Shown: positions 5,953-10,870 of the stretch, piece after piece
Numbering within the stretch: position 1 is the first letter of the stretch
Layout: each line of letters opens with the position of its first letter
From: CAYSIX01 sp964431205
GTDB taxonomy: Bacteria > Planctomycetota > Phycisphaerae > Phycisphaerales > Phycisphaeraceae
Length of the DNA: 10,870 nucleotides
NCBI GenBank assembly: GCA_964431205.1
Contig: CAYSIX010000143.1
Span: forward strand, 1 to 10,870
Direction of reading: 5' to 3'
Notes under the pieces: generated by a model
Seen by the model: the letters and a program-made list of their open reading frames with translations, nothing else
What the model was told of the DNA's origin: nothing
Databases searched by the model: none
Position numbers and translations under genes: made by a program

Positions 5953-6840
5953 ATGAAATGGCTTACCCGTCTGCTGCTGGTGGTGCTGATCCTGCTGCTG
6001 ATCGTCGGCGTCGGCGCCTACGTCTACATCGACTCGCTCGCCGAGAAGGGCATCGAACGCGGCGCCACCTACGCCACCGGCCTCGAGACCTCCCTCGACA
6101 GCGCCCACGTCGGCGTCTTCGCCGGCCGCCTCGAGCTCGCCGGCCTGCACATGGACAACGCCCCGGGCTTCGACGCCGACCGCTTCCTCGCACTCGACGA
6201 CGGTCGCGTCGACGTCACCCTCGGCTCGCTCCGCCGCGACGAGGTCGAGATCCCCGACCTGACCCTCACCGGACTCGACCTGACCCTCGAACGCAAGGAC
6301 GGCAAGGACAACTACCAGTACGTCCTCGACAACCTCAAGAAGCTCTCTTCCGAGGAAGAACCCCCGACCGACCCCGAAGAGCCCGCCAAACGCTACGTCA
6401 TCCGCCAGCTCAACCTCCGCGACGTCACCGTCCAGCTCCGCGGTTATCCCCTGACCAACCCCACCGTCCAGATCGACCAGATCACGCTCGAAAACGTCGG
6501 CAGCGACTCCGACAAGGGCGTCCTGCTCTCGGAGCTGACCGGCATCATCCTCGACCAGGTCTTCCAGGCCGTGCTCGAAAGCGGCATCGACCTGCCCGGC
6601 GAGCTGGCCAGCGGGCTCCGCAGCGGCGTCGACGCCCTCAGCGGGCAGTTCGACGAGCTGGTCGGCCAGGTCGACCTCGGCCGGGTCACCGGCGAGCTCG
6701 ACAAGGTCACCGGCGAAGCGGGCAAGGCCGTCGAGCAAGCGACCGAGGGCGCCAGGAAAAACCTCGAAGACGCGACCAAGGGCCTCGGCGACCTGCTCGG
6801 CGGCGACAAGGAAGAAGAAGAGACCCCGAACAACCCGTAA
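5953..6840 (+). CDS. Membrane-anchored AsmA-like protein with amphipathic C-terminal tail
   Basis: A 295-aa protein. Residues 5-27 (TRLLLVVLILLLIVGVGAYV and on) form one hydrophobic membrane helix, with the rest outside the cytoplasm. Residues about 28-180 resemble the N-terminal part of AsmA/DUF748-type proteins: GIERGATYATG, a short strand-rich section with LELAGLHMDNAPGF (60-73), FLALDDGRVDVTLGSL (78-93) and VEIPDLTLTGLDLTL (98-112). AsmA-like proteins belong to an envelope lipid-transport and assembly group, but this one is far shorter than full members. Residues about 215-285 are low-complexity, charged and alanine/glycine-rich (LDKVTGEAGKAVEQATEGAR) and look amphipathic-helical like LEA proteins. 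It ends in acidic EEEETPNNP. The start is fixed by AAGGAG. Exact function is unknown; the AsmA relation is a moderate call. Confidence 0.72.
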   Translation: MKWLTRLLLVVLILLLIVGVGAYVYIDSLAEKGIERGATYATGLETSLDSAHVGVFAGRLELAGLHMDNAPGFDADRFLALDDGRVDVTLGSLRRDEVEIPDLTLTGLDLTLERKDGKDNYQYVLDNLKKLSSEEEPPTDPEEPAKRYVIRQLNLRDVTVQLRGYPLTNPTVQIDQITLENVGSDSDKGVLLSELTGIILDQVFQAVLESGIDLPGELASGLRSGVDALSGQFDELVGQVDLGRVTGELDKVTGEAGKAVEQATEGARKNLEDATKGLGDLLGGDKEEEETPNNP

Positions 6841-6856
6841 CGGACCATTGTTGAGC

Positions 6857-7029
6857 GCCGCGGCCACGCCTCGCGCTGTGGGTTCCCGCGACCGCCTTCG
6901 CGCTTCACGATCAAACCCGTCTATCGCCGCGGCAACGCCTCGCGGACGCCGCCGCACGCGTGGGGGCGACACCGCATGACACTCCCACGTCCTCGTGCGC
7001 GTCCTTAGCCGCGAGGCAACGCTTCGCGG
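6857..7029 (-). repeat. Three degenerate copies of a palindromic REP-like unit
   Basis: Copies at 6857-6875, 6926-6945 and 7008-7029 share GCCGCGGCAACGCCTCGCG with small changes. The third has the fuller form, arms CCGCGAGGC and GCTTCGCGG around AAC. Copies two and three also share the following GACGCCGCCGCACGCG, 84 bp apart. Read on the minus strand they match the unit at 7085-7117. Together with that unit they occupy most of the 348-bp gap 6841-7188, in which I see no gene. Confidence 0.7.
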
Positions 7030-7084
7030 ACGCCGCCGCACGCGCGGGTGACGCCCACGGCGTGCGTACCACCGACTTCGTCGT

Positions 7085-7117
7085 AGCCGTCCGCGGGCCG
7101 TTGGCCCGCGGCTGATG
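7085..7117 (+). repeat. REP-like palindrome, perfect copy
   Basis: CCGCGGGCC (7091-7099) and GGCCCGCGG (7103-7111) form a perfect 9-bp stem with a GTT loop, flanked by AGCCGT and CTGATG. The copy at 8122-8154 matches 28 of 29 central bases. It lies about 75 bp before the zinc-ribbon gene. Confidence 0.85.
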
Positions 7118-7120
7118 TCT

Positions 7121-7149
7121 TCGTCACCCCCAACGCCATGGGGTATCAT
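7121..7149 (+). promoter_or_regulatory. Promoter for the zinc-ribbon membrane protein gene
   Basis: TCGTCA (7121-7126, 4/6), a 17-bp spacer and TATCAT (7144-7149, 5/6) predict a start near 7156. It starts just after the palindrome at 7085-7117. A Shine-Dalgarno GCGGAG (7177-7182) follows, 6 nt before ATG 7189. This favours 7189 over the in-frame ATG at 7138, which lies inside the promoter. Confidence 0.5.
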
Positions 7150-7188
7150 CATCTGACCACCACGGGTAATGACCAAGCGGAGCCCGCC

Positions 7189-8091
7189 ATGGGAGTCTCC
7201 ATCTTTCCGATCGCCCTCGTCGGCCTGGGCCTGCTGCTCGGATGCGTCGTCGGCCTGGGTGTGCTCTGGTACCGCGTCCTGCGGAACCCCCGCGACGGCC
7301 TGCCGACTTGCGGCCGCTGCGGCTACGCCGTCCACGGCCTGACCGCCATGACCTGCCCCGAGTGCGGCTGCGACTTCCGACAGGTCGGCATCGACACGCC
7401 CAAACAACGCGGCACCGTCGGCCCCGCGTGGTTCCTCATCCTCTGGACGATGCTCCTGCCGATGCCTGCCGCTGTCTCTGTATTACTCGCGGCCGCTCTC
7501 GGGCCGACCTACAAGGTCACGATCGAAAACCTCACGCTTACGCCAAATACCTCTTCGGGATACAAAGAGATCGATGTCAGCACTTCGTCGCATGGCCCAT
7601 CATTCGGGGATGTGTTTTTCATCGTCGGTGCCAACCCGGATGTACTCGACGTCACAATGCTGCCTTCCGCGAGCAACACGAACTGGGCATGGATGAAGGT
7701 CGATACGACCACGTGGACCTGGCAGGACCCAAGCGCGACCACCAACGCTAGCCCCCTCGACGAGCAGGCCGTGCTTAATTGGATGTCCACGGCCAACATC
7801 AACACGTCCGACCCGGCCGTGCAGGAACAGGCGCGCGAGCTGCTGCGGATCCTGACCGAAGCGCCGACGGTCGGGCTCCAGAACGTGCAGACCGGCGTGT
7901 TCAGCGCGACGCGGTCGAGCTGGCAGAACCAGTTCCCGGCGCCGTGGTTCGTGCTGGCCGTCGGCCTGTTCTGGCTCGCGGTCTGGGTCGGCGGGATCGT
8001 CATCTATATCCGGCTACGTCGCCGGCGTCAGCAGCGCTGGCAGTGGCGGATGGACGCGGCACGCGGCGCCGAGGCGACGCCGGCGGGCTGA
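7189..8091 (+). CDS. Zinc-ribbon membrane protein of unknown function
   Basis: A 300-aa protein from ATG 7189. A first membrane helix (about 4-28) is followed by a four-cysteine zinc ribbon, CGRCGYAVHG (41-50) and CPECGCDF (56-63), with Cys41, 44, 56 and 59 as ligands. A second helix follows at about 78-103, then an exported domain of about 145 residues rich in Thr, Ser, Asn and Trp with no motif I recognise, a third helix at about 251-275, and a strongly basic tail RLRRRRQQRWQWR. The arginines suggest that the ribbon and the tail are cytoplasmic and the 105-250 domain is outside. The ribbon resembles short CPECG ribbons in many uncharacterised planctomycete membrane proteins. Bases 7540-7790 use more A/T-ending codons than the rest, so the exported domain may evolve faster. 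The gene is flanked on both sides by REP-like palindromes. The coding call is secure; function is unknown. Confidence 0.85.
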   Translation: MGVSIFPIALVGLGLLLGCVVGLGVLWYRVLRNPRDGLPTCGRCGYAVHGLTAMTCPECGCDFRQVGIDTPKQRGTVGPAWFLILWTMLLPMPAAVSVLLAAALGPTYKVTIENLTLTPNTSSGYKEIDVSTSSHGPSFGDVFFIVGANPDVLDVTMLPSASNTNWAWMKVDTTTWTWQDPSATTNASPLDEQAVLNWMSTANINTSDPAVQEQARELLRILTEAPTVGLQNVQTGVFSATRSSWQNQFPAPWFVLAVGLFWLAVWVGGIVIYIRLRRRRQQRWQWRMDAARGAEATPAG

Positions 8092-8121
8092 CGACGGCGC
8101 GTGAACCGTCCACATTGTCCT

Positions 8122-8154
8122 GGCTGTCCGTGGGCCGTTGGCCCGCGGCTGATG
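8122..8154 (+). repeat. REP-like palindrome, second near-perfect copy
   Basis: CCGTGGGCC (8128-8136) pairs with GGCCCGCGG (8140-8148) through one G-T wobble, loop GTT, flanked by GGCTGT and CTGATG. It begins 30 bp after the stop of the zinc-ribbon gene and could also help terminate or stabilise that mRNA. With the inverted copy at 8174-8205 it forms a head-to-head doublet. Confidence 0.82.
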
Positions 8155-8173
8155 CCGTATCGCGCACAGTCTC

Positions 8174-8205
8174 ATCTCAGCCGCGAGGCAACGCCTCGCG
8201 GACGG
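8174..8205 (-). repeat. REP-like palindrome, inverted copy
   Basis: CCGCGAGGC (8181-8189) and GCCTCGCGG (8193-8201) form a perfect 9-bp stem with loop AAC, or GTT on the minus strand. The minus strand also shows the same flanks, CAGCCGT before and CTGA after. The two centre base pairs differ from the 7085 and 8122 copies on both arms together, so pairing is kept. Confidence 0.82.
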
Positions 8206-8522
8206 CTGCGTATGCGTGGATCGAACCCACCGCGCCAGACGCTCGACCGCGATCGTGCGCGCGCCCGTTTTGAGTTGACGCGCACGTTCTGACCACGCGT
8301 TCGACCACCCCGGCCCGCGCTCGCACCTCGCTCCGACCCGGCTTGAGGCGTGGAGGTGCGGACGCGTGCGCACCGGGGCGACCGATCGGGCAAGGGTGAA
8401 GGGGTCGAACTGAGGAGTCAGGAGATGACAGGACGGGAGGCTGGACAGGATCACGGAACAGGTCGCTTCGTCACCCGGTCACTTCGCCGCTGGGCACCGG
8501 TTCACTGGCCACTGCTGCGCCA

Positions 8523-8563
8523 CTGGTCCGGTTTCGACGAGCGCGTGGCCGAAACCAGACCAG
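8523..8563. repeat. Inverted repeat with 14-bp arms upstream of tig
   Basis: CTGGTCCGGTTTCG (8523-8536) pairs with CGAAACCAGACCAG (8550-8563) at 13 of 14 positions, with a 13-nt loop. The right arm ends in the first GACCAG box of the direct array that follows. It lies 94 bp or more upstream of the tig -35. Confidence 0.75.
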
Positions 8564-8598
8564 TTTCCCGACCAGTTCGAGACCAGTTTGCAGACCAG
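8558..8598 (+). repeat. Four direct GACCAG boxes at about 11.5-bp spacing
   Basis: GACCAG begins at 8558, 8570, 8581 and 8593 (steps 12, 11, 12); the first three extend to GACCAGTT. A fifth, inverted box (CTGGTC, 8523-8528) is the left arm of the adjoining hairpin. The spacing is close to one DNA turn, as in arrays of transcription-factor sites lying on one helix face. The last box ends about 59 bp before the tig -35. A role in tig regulation is inference. Confidence 0.6.
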
Positions 8599-8656
8599 CG
8601 CGGAAGGTCGAAGGGCGTCGGCGGCCAGGCCCGGCGGCTGAACACCACGGCCATGT

Positions 8657-8685
8657 TTGACGGTGGGCGGGGGGCGGGGGATACT
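8657..8685 (+). promoter_or_regulatory. Sigma70-type promoter for tig
   Basis: TTGACG (8657-8662, 5/6), an exact 17-bp spacer made almost only of G (8663-8679), and GATACT (8680-8685, 4/6). Predicted start is near 8692, giving a leader of about 115 nt. The spacer GTGGGCGGGGGGCGGGG has several G-runs and could form a G-quadruplex, which might influence polymerase. Confidence 0.58.
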
Positions 8686-8806
8686 GGCCGGATCGCGGTC
8701 GAGGTACCGGTGTCGCGGTGGGCGCGGCGCCAGGCGTGGGTCGGCCGCGGCCCCTCCTGTTGTTCCACGCCTCCAACCCCACCACACTCAACAAGGAGCC
8801 GTGAAC

Positions 8807-10375
8807 ATGGCCGAGCTGGAGACGCCGACCGCCGAGGAGAAGCTGGAGCAGAAGGTGACGATCGAGGACGCGGGCCCGTCGCTGAAGCGACTCGTGATCG
8901 AGGTGCCCGAGGCGCGGGTGAGGTCGAAGCTGGAGGAGGCGTACGGGACGCTGCGGGAGGAGGCGGCGGTGCCGGGCTTCCGCCGGGGCCGGGCGCCGCG
9001 TCGGCTGCTGGAGAAGCGGTTCGGGGACGCGGTGCGTCAGGACGCCAAGGGTCAGTTGATCAGCGAGAGCTACGCGCAGGCGATCGAGGAGCACGACCTG
9101 GACGTGCTGGGCGAGCCGGAGATCAAGGGCTTCGAGGAGCTGGAGCTGCCGGAGTCGGGCCCGCTGACGGTGACGATCGAGGTGGAGGTGACGCCGAAGG
9201 TGGAGCTGCCGGCGTTCGATCAGATCGAGGTGAACAAGCGCAGCGCGACGGTGACCGACGAGATGGTGGATGAGCAGTTGGCGATGTACCGCGAGCGGTT
9301 CGGCAAGCCACAGGAGGTGGCGGGTGGCCCGATCGAGGCGGAGGATTTCGTCGAGTGCGAGCTGCGGGTGCTGGCGGGCGAGGACGCGGGCGACGACGCG
9401 GAGGTGATCCAGCGGGAGCCGGCGACGTACGTGCTGGCGCACGGGCAGAAGTACGACTACCGGGGCCACGTGGCGGGGATCTTCGTCGAGGACCTGGGCA
9501 AGCGGCTGATCGGCAAGCGGGCGGGTGAGGAGCTGTCGATCTCGATGACGGGTCCGGCGGGGCACGAGAACGAGAAGATCAAGGGTCAGCCGATCACGCT
9601 GAAGCTGAAGCTGAACAAGATCGAGCGGATCGACCCGGCGCCGCTGGAGCAGGTGGCCGAGCAGTTCGGCGTCGAGTCGGTGGAGGCGTTGCGTCAGCAG
9701 GTGCGTGAGCGGTTGGAGGCCCAGAGTCAGGCGCGTCAGCGGGCGGACATGCACGAGCAGGTGTGCGATCAGTTGCTGGAGAAGGTGGAGCTGGACCTGC
9801 CGGAGGGGGTGACGGCGAGGCAGTCGGCGCGGGTGCTTCGGCGGCAGGCGATGGAGCTGGCGTACCAGGGGGTACCGTCGCAGGAGATCGAGCAGCGGCT
9901 GGCGGAGCTGCGGGCCGGTTCGGAGGACGAGGCCAAGCGTCAGCTCAAGCAGTTCTTCATTCTGGATCAGGCGGCGAAGCAGCTCGAGGTGGACGTGAGC
10001 GAGCAGGAGATGAACCACCGGATCACGTGGATGGCGATGCGCGAGGGTCGCCGGCCGGAGAAGATGCGCCAGGACATGCAGCAGAACGGCGAGCTGGAGT
10101 CGCTGTACATGCAGCTGCGGGAGCAGAAGACGCTGGATCAGATCCTGGAGCAGGCGAAGGTGACGGAGGTGGACGAGCCGATCGGGCAGGCCGAGTCGGC
10201 GTCGAAGTCGTCCGGCGGCGAGGGAAAGAAGAAGGCCAAGGGGAGCAAGAAGGCGTCGGCGAAGGCCGAGGCCGCGTCGGACGAGGGTGCGGAGGGCAGC
10301 GGTGCGGACGAGGCGGGTTCGGCGAAGGCGTCGGCGGGCAAGTCGGGCAAGAAGAAGACCACGAAGAAGAGCTGA
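8807..10375 (+). CDS. tig: Trigger factor, ribosome-associated chaperone and prolyl isomerase
   Basis: The 522-aa product binds near the ribosome exit tunnel and shields nascent chains. Start ATG 8807 has AAGGAG (8793-8798) 8 nt upstream; the frame is open further 5' but without similarity. The N-terminal ribosome-binding domain (about 12-150) carries the signature GFRRGRAP (57-64), used to dock on ribosomal protein uL23. The middle section (about 165-275, VECELRVLAG, RLIGKRAGEELSI, PITLKLKLNKIERI) is in the place of the FKBP-like isomerase domain but is diverged. The helical substrate-binding domain covers about 276-455. Residues about 460-522 form an extra tail of Lys, Ala, Ser, Gly and Glu (GKKKAKGSKKASAKAEA, SGKKKTTKKS) that most trigger factors (about 430-450 aa) lack. 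A SHOCT-like gene starts 7 bp after its stop. In many bacteria clpP follows tig, but it is not visible here. Confidence 0.95.
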   Translation: MAELETPTAEEKLEQKVTIEDAGPSLKRLVIEVPEARVRSKLEEAYGTLREEAAVPGFRRGRAPRRLLEKRFGDAVRQDAKGQLISESYAQAIEEHDLDVLGEPEIKGFEELELPESGPLTVTIEVEVTPKVELPAFDQIEVNKRSATVTDEMVDEQLAMYRERFGKPQEVAGGPIEAEDFVECELRVLAGEDAGDDAEVIQREPATYVLAHGQKYDYRGHVAGIFVEDLGKRLIGKRAGEELSISMTGPAGHENEKIKGQPITLKLKLNKIERIDPAPLEQVAEQFGVESVEALRQQVRERLEAQSQARQRADMHEQVCDQLLEKVELDLPEGVTARQSARVLRRQAMELAYQGVPSQEIEQRLAELRAGSEDEAKRQLKQFFILDQAAKQLEVDVSEQEMNHRITWMAMREGRRPEKMRQDMQQNGELESLYMQLREQKTLDQILEQAKVTEVDEPIGQAESASKSSGGEGKKKAKGSKKASAKAEAASDEGAEGSGADEAGSAKASAGKSGKKKTTKKS

Positions 10376-10382
10376 ACGCGTG

Positions 10383-10870
10383 ATGTGGCCGGACGGATGG
10401 GTGGGCAGGCTGACGTCGGGAACGCCGGGGGCGTCGGGCTTGTCGGCGGCGTGGGGTTTGGTGGCGCAGGCGGCGAACGGCGGGCCCGGGGGCCCGGGGG
10501 GTCGGGCGATCCACGGGGAGGTGTGGTTCTATCTGGGGGTGCTGGTGGCGGTGTCGGTGGGGGTGATCGTCTTCGCGGTGTGGCTGCGGCGACGGCTGCT
10601 GCGAGGGGCCGACGAGCAGCCGACGATCGGATTCACGCTCTCGGACCTGAGGCAGATGCACGAGGCGGGGAAGATGACGGACGAGGAGTTCGAGTCGGCC
10701 AAGCGGCTGATGCTGGCGCGGGGGCGCGCGGCGATGAGGTCGGAGGGGATCGAGCCGGGCAGCGGTTCGGGTCCGGCGCGGGGGAGCGGCGCGGGGTCGG
10801 GCGGGGGCACGGGGGCGCCGGGCGCCAGCTCGGGCGGGTCGGTGGGGTCGGGCGGAGCGGACGGATCCCG
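10383..10870 (+). CDS. Small membrane protein with SHOCT-like C-terminal helix pair (3' end outside window)
   Basis: Begins 7 bp after tig, probably co-transcribed and translationally coupled; AAGAAGAG at the tig end may serve as ribosome site. GTG 10380 is an in-frame alternative. 162 codons are visible and it is open at the window end. Residues 1-45 are Gly/Ala-rich (NGGPGGPGG), 47-68 form one membrane helix (VWFYLGVLVAVSVGVIVFAVW), then RRRLLR. Residues about 85-112 (TLSDLRQMHEAGKMTDEEFE) fit the SHOCT pattern, a short two-helix motif with a conserved G-x-[IM]-T-[DE]-E-E-F turn, often at protein ends and involved in oligomerisation. After 120 the chain is Gly/Ser/Pro-rich and probably disordered. 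The same frame keeps G-ending codons as in tig. Function is unknown; the coding call is good. Confidence 0.8.
   Translation, partial: MWPDGWVGRLTSGTPGASGLSAAWGLVAQAANGGPGGPGGRAIHGEVWFYLGVLVAVSVGVIVFAVWLRRRLLRGADEQPTIGFTLSDLRQMHEAGKMTDEEFESAKRLMLARGRAAMRSEGIEPGSGSGPARGSGAGSGGGTGAPGASSGGSVGSGGADGS

Larger units (their letters stand above)
8092..8806. other. Gene-free 715-bp region upstream of tig
   Basis: No reading frame here looks protein-like; frames on both strands are arginine- and proline-rich shadows. It holds two REP-like palindromes (8122-8205), an 8-bp inverted repeat CGCACCTC/GAGGTGCG (8322-8329 with 8353-8360), a purine-rich stretch with recurring CAGGA (8411-8463), the near-repeat GGTCGCTTCG and GGTCACTTCG (8461-8470, 8477-8486), the GACCAG array (8523-8598), the tig promoter (8657-8685) and the tig leader. 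No tRNA or known riboswitch is recognised. Confidence 0.6.

Noticed and set aside
5829..5954. N-terminal extension of ribD by 42 residues
   Set aside because: The extension has no family similarity, crosses the divergent promoter and reaches the start of the AsmA-like gene; RibD length is already normal from 5828.
8014..8454. Possible gene in the gap between the zinc-ribbon gene and tig (minus strand)
   Set aside because: The translation is arginine/proline/serine-rich, crosses two palindromic repeats and overlaps the 3' end of a real gene; no ribosome site.
8558..8598. GACCAG boxes as a CRISPR array or phage attachment site
   Set aside because: Repeats are 6-8 bp with 3-6 bp between them, far too short for CRISPR; no integrase, tRNA or mobile gene is present.
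8092..8806. Replication origin, suggested by the C-to-G strand switch
   Set aside because: No DnaA-box cluster (TTATNCACA) or AT-rich unwinding region is seen, and another reversal lies within 6 kb, so the skew is local.
8471..10018. Long minus-strand open frame (515 codons) opposite tig
   Set aside because: Leucine/arginine/histidine-rich shadow; the plus strand encodes an unmistakable trigger factor.

Overview
The window looks like ordinary chromosome from a high-GC bacterium, most likely a planctomycete of the Phycisphaerae type. This is an inference from gene style, not a database match. Three traits suggest it: an LEPR-XLL motif at the front of a secreted multidomain cyclophilin, a membrane protein with a short CPECG-type zinc ribbon behind its first membrane helix, and intergenic spaces full of short palindromic and heptameric repeats. 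I find no phage, transposase, CRISPR, toxin-antitoxin pair or defence locus. The recognisable genes are core or house-keeping ones.

Layout. From 867 down to base 1 (minus strand) runs the 5' part of a secreted cyclophilin-type prolyl isomerase, with its own promoter near 1021-1048. Upstream of it, also on minus, is murC (2566-1145). A 44-bp divergent spacer separates murC from a small plus-strand DUF433 gene (2611-2850). A GH57 glycogen branching enzyme follows (2908-4617). It converges on ribD (5828-4707, minus) across a 7-bp-phased repeat array that contains the ribD stop codon. Divergent from ribD is an AsmA-like membrane-anchored protein (5953-6840). Then come palindromic repeats, a zinc-ribbon membrane protein (7189-8091), more palindromic repeats, and a gene-free stretch of about 700 bp with an inverted repeat and helically phased GACCAG boxes. 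The trigger factor gene tig (8807-10375) has a good promoter upstream, and 7 bp after it starts a SHOCT-like membrane protein (10383 to the window end). The first and last genes are cut by the window edges.

How the genes relate. They cover peptidoglycan precursor synthesis (murC), alpha-glucan storage (GH57), riboflavin synthesis (ribD), folding (tig and the secreted cyclophilin) and envelope proteins. Only tig and the SHOCT gene look like an operon.

The points most worth checking are non-coding. Three adjacent genes (murC, DUF433, GH57) lack a Shine-Dalgarno and have a -10-like hexamer 6-8 nt before the start codon, as expected for leaderless mRNAs, whereas several other genes here carry clear ribosome sites. 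The others are the heptamer array, the REP-like palindromes flanking the zinc-ribbon gene, and the GACCAG array upstream of tig.
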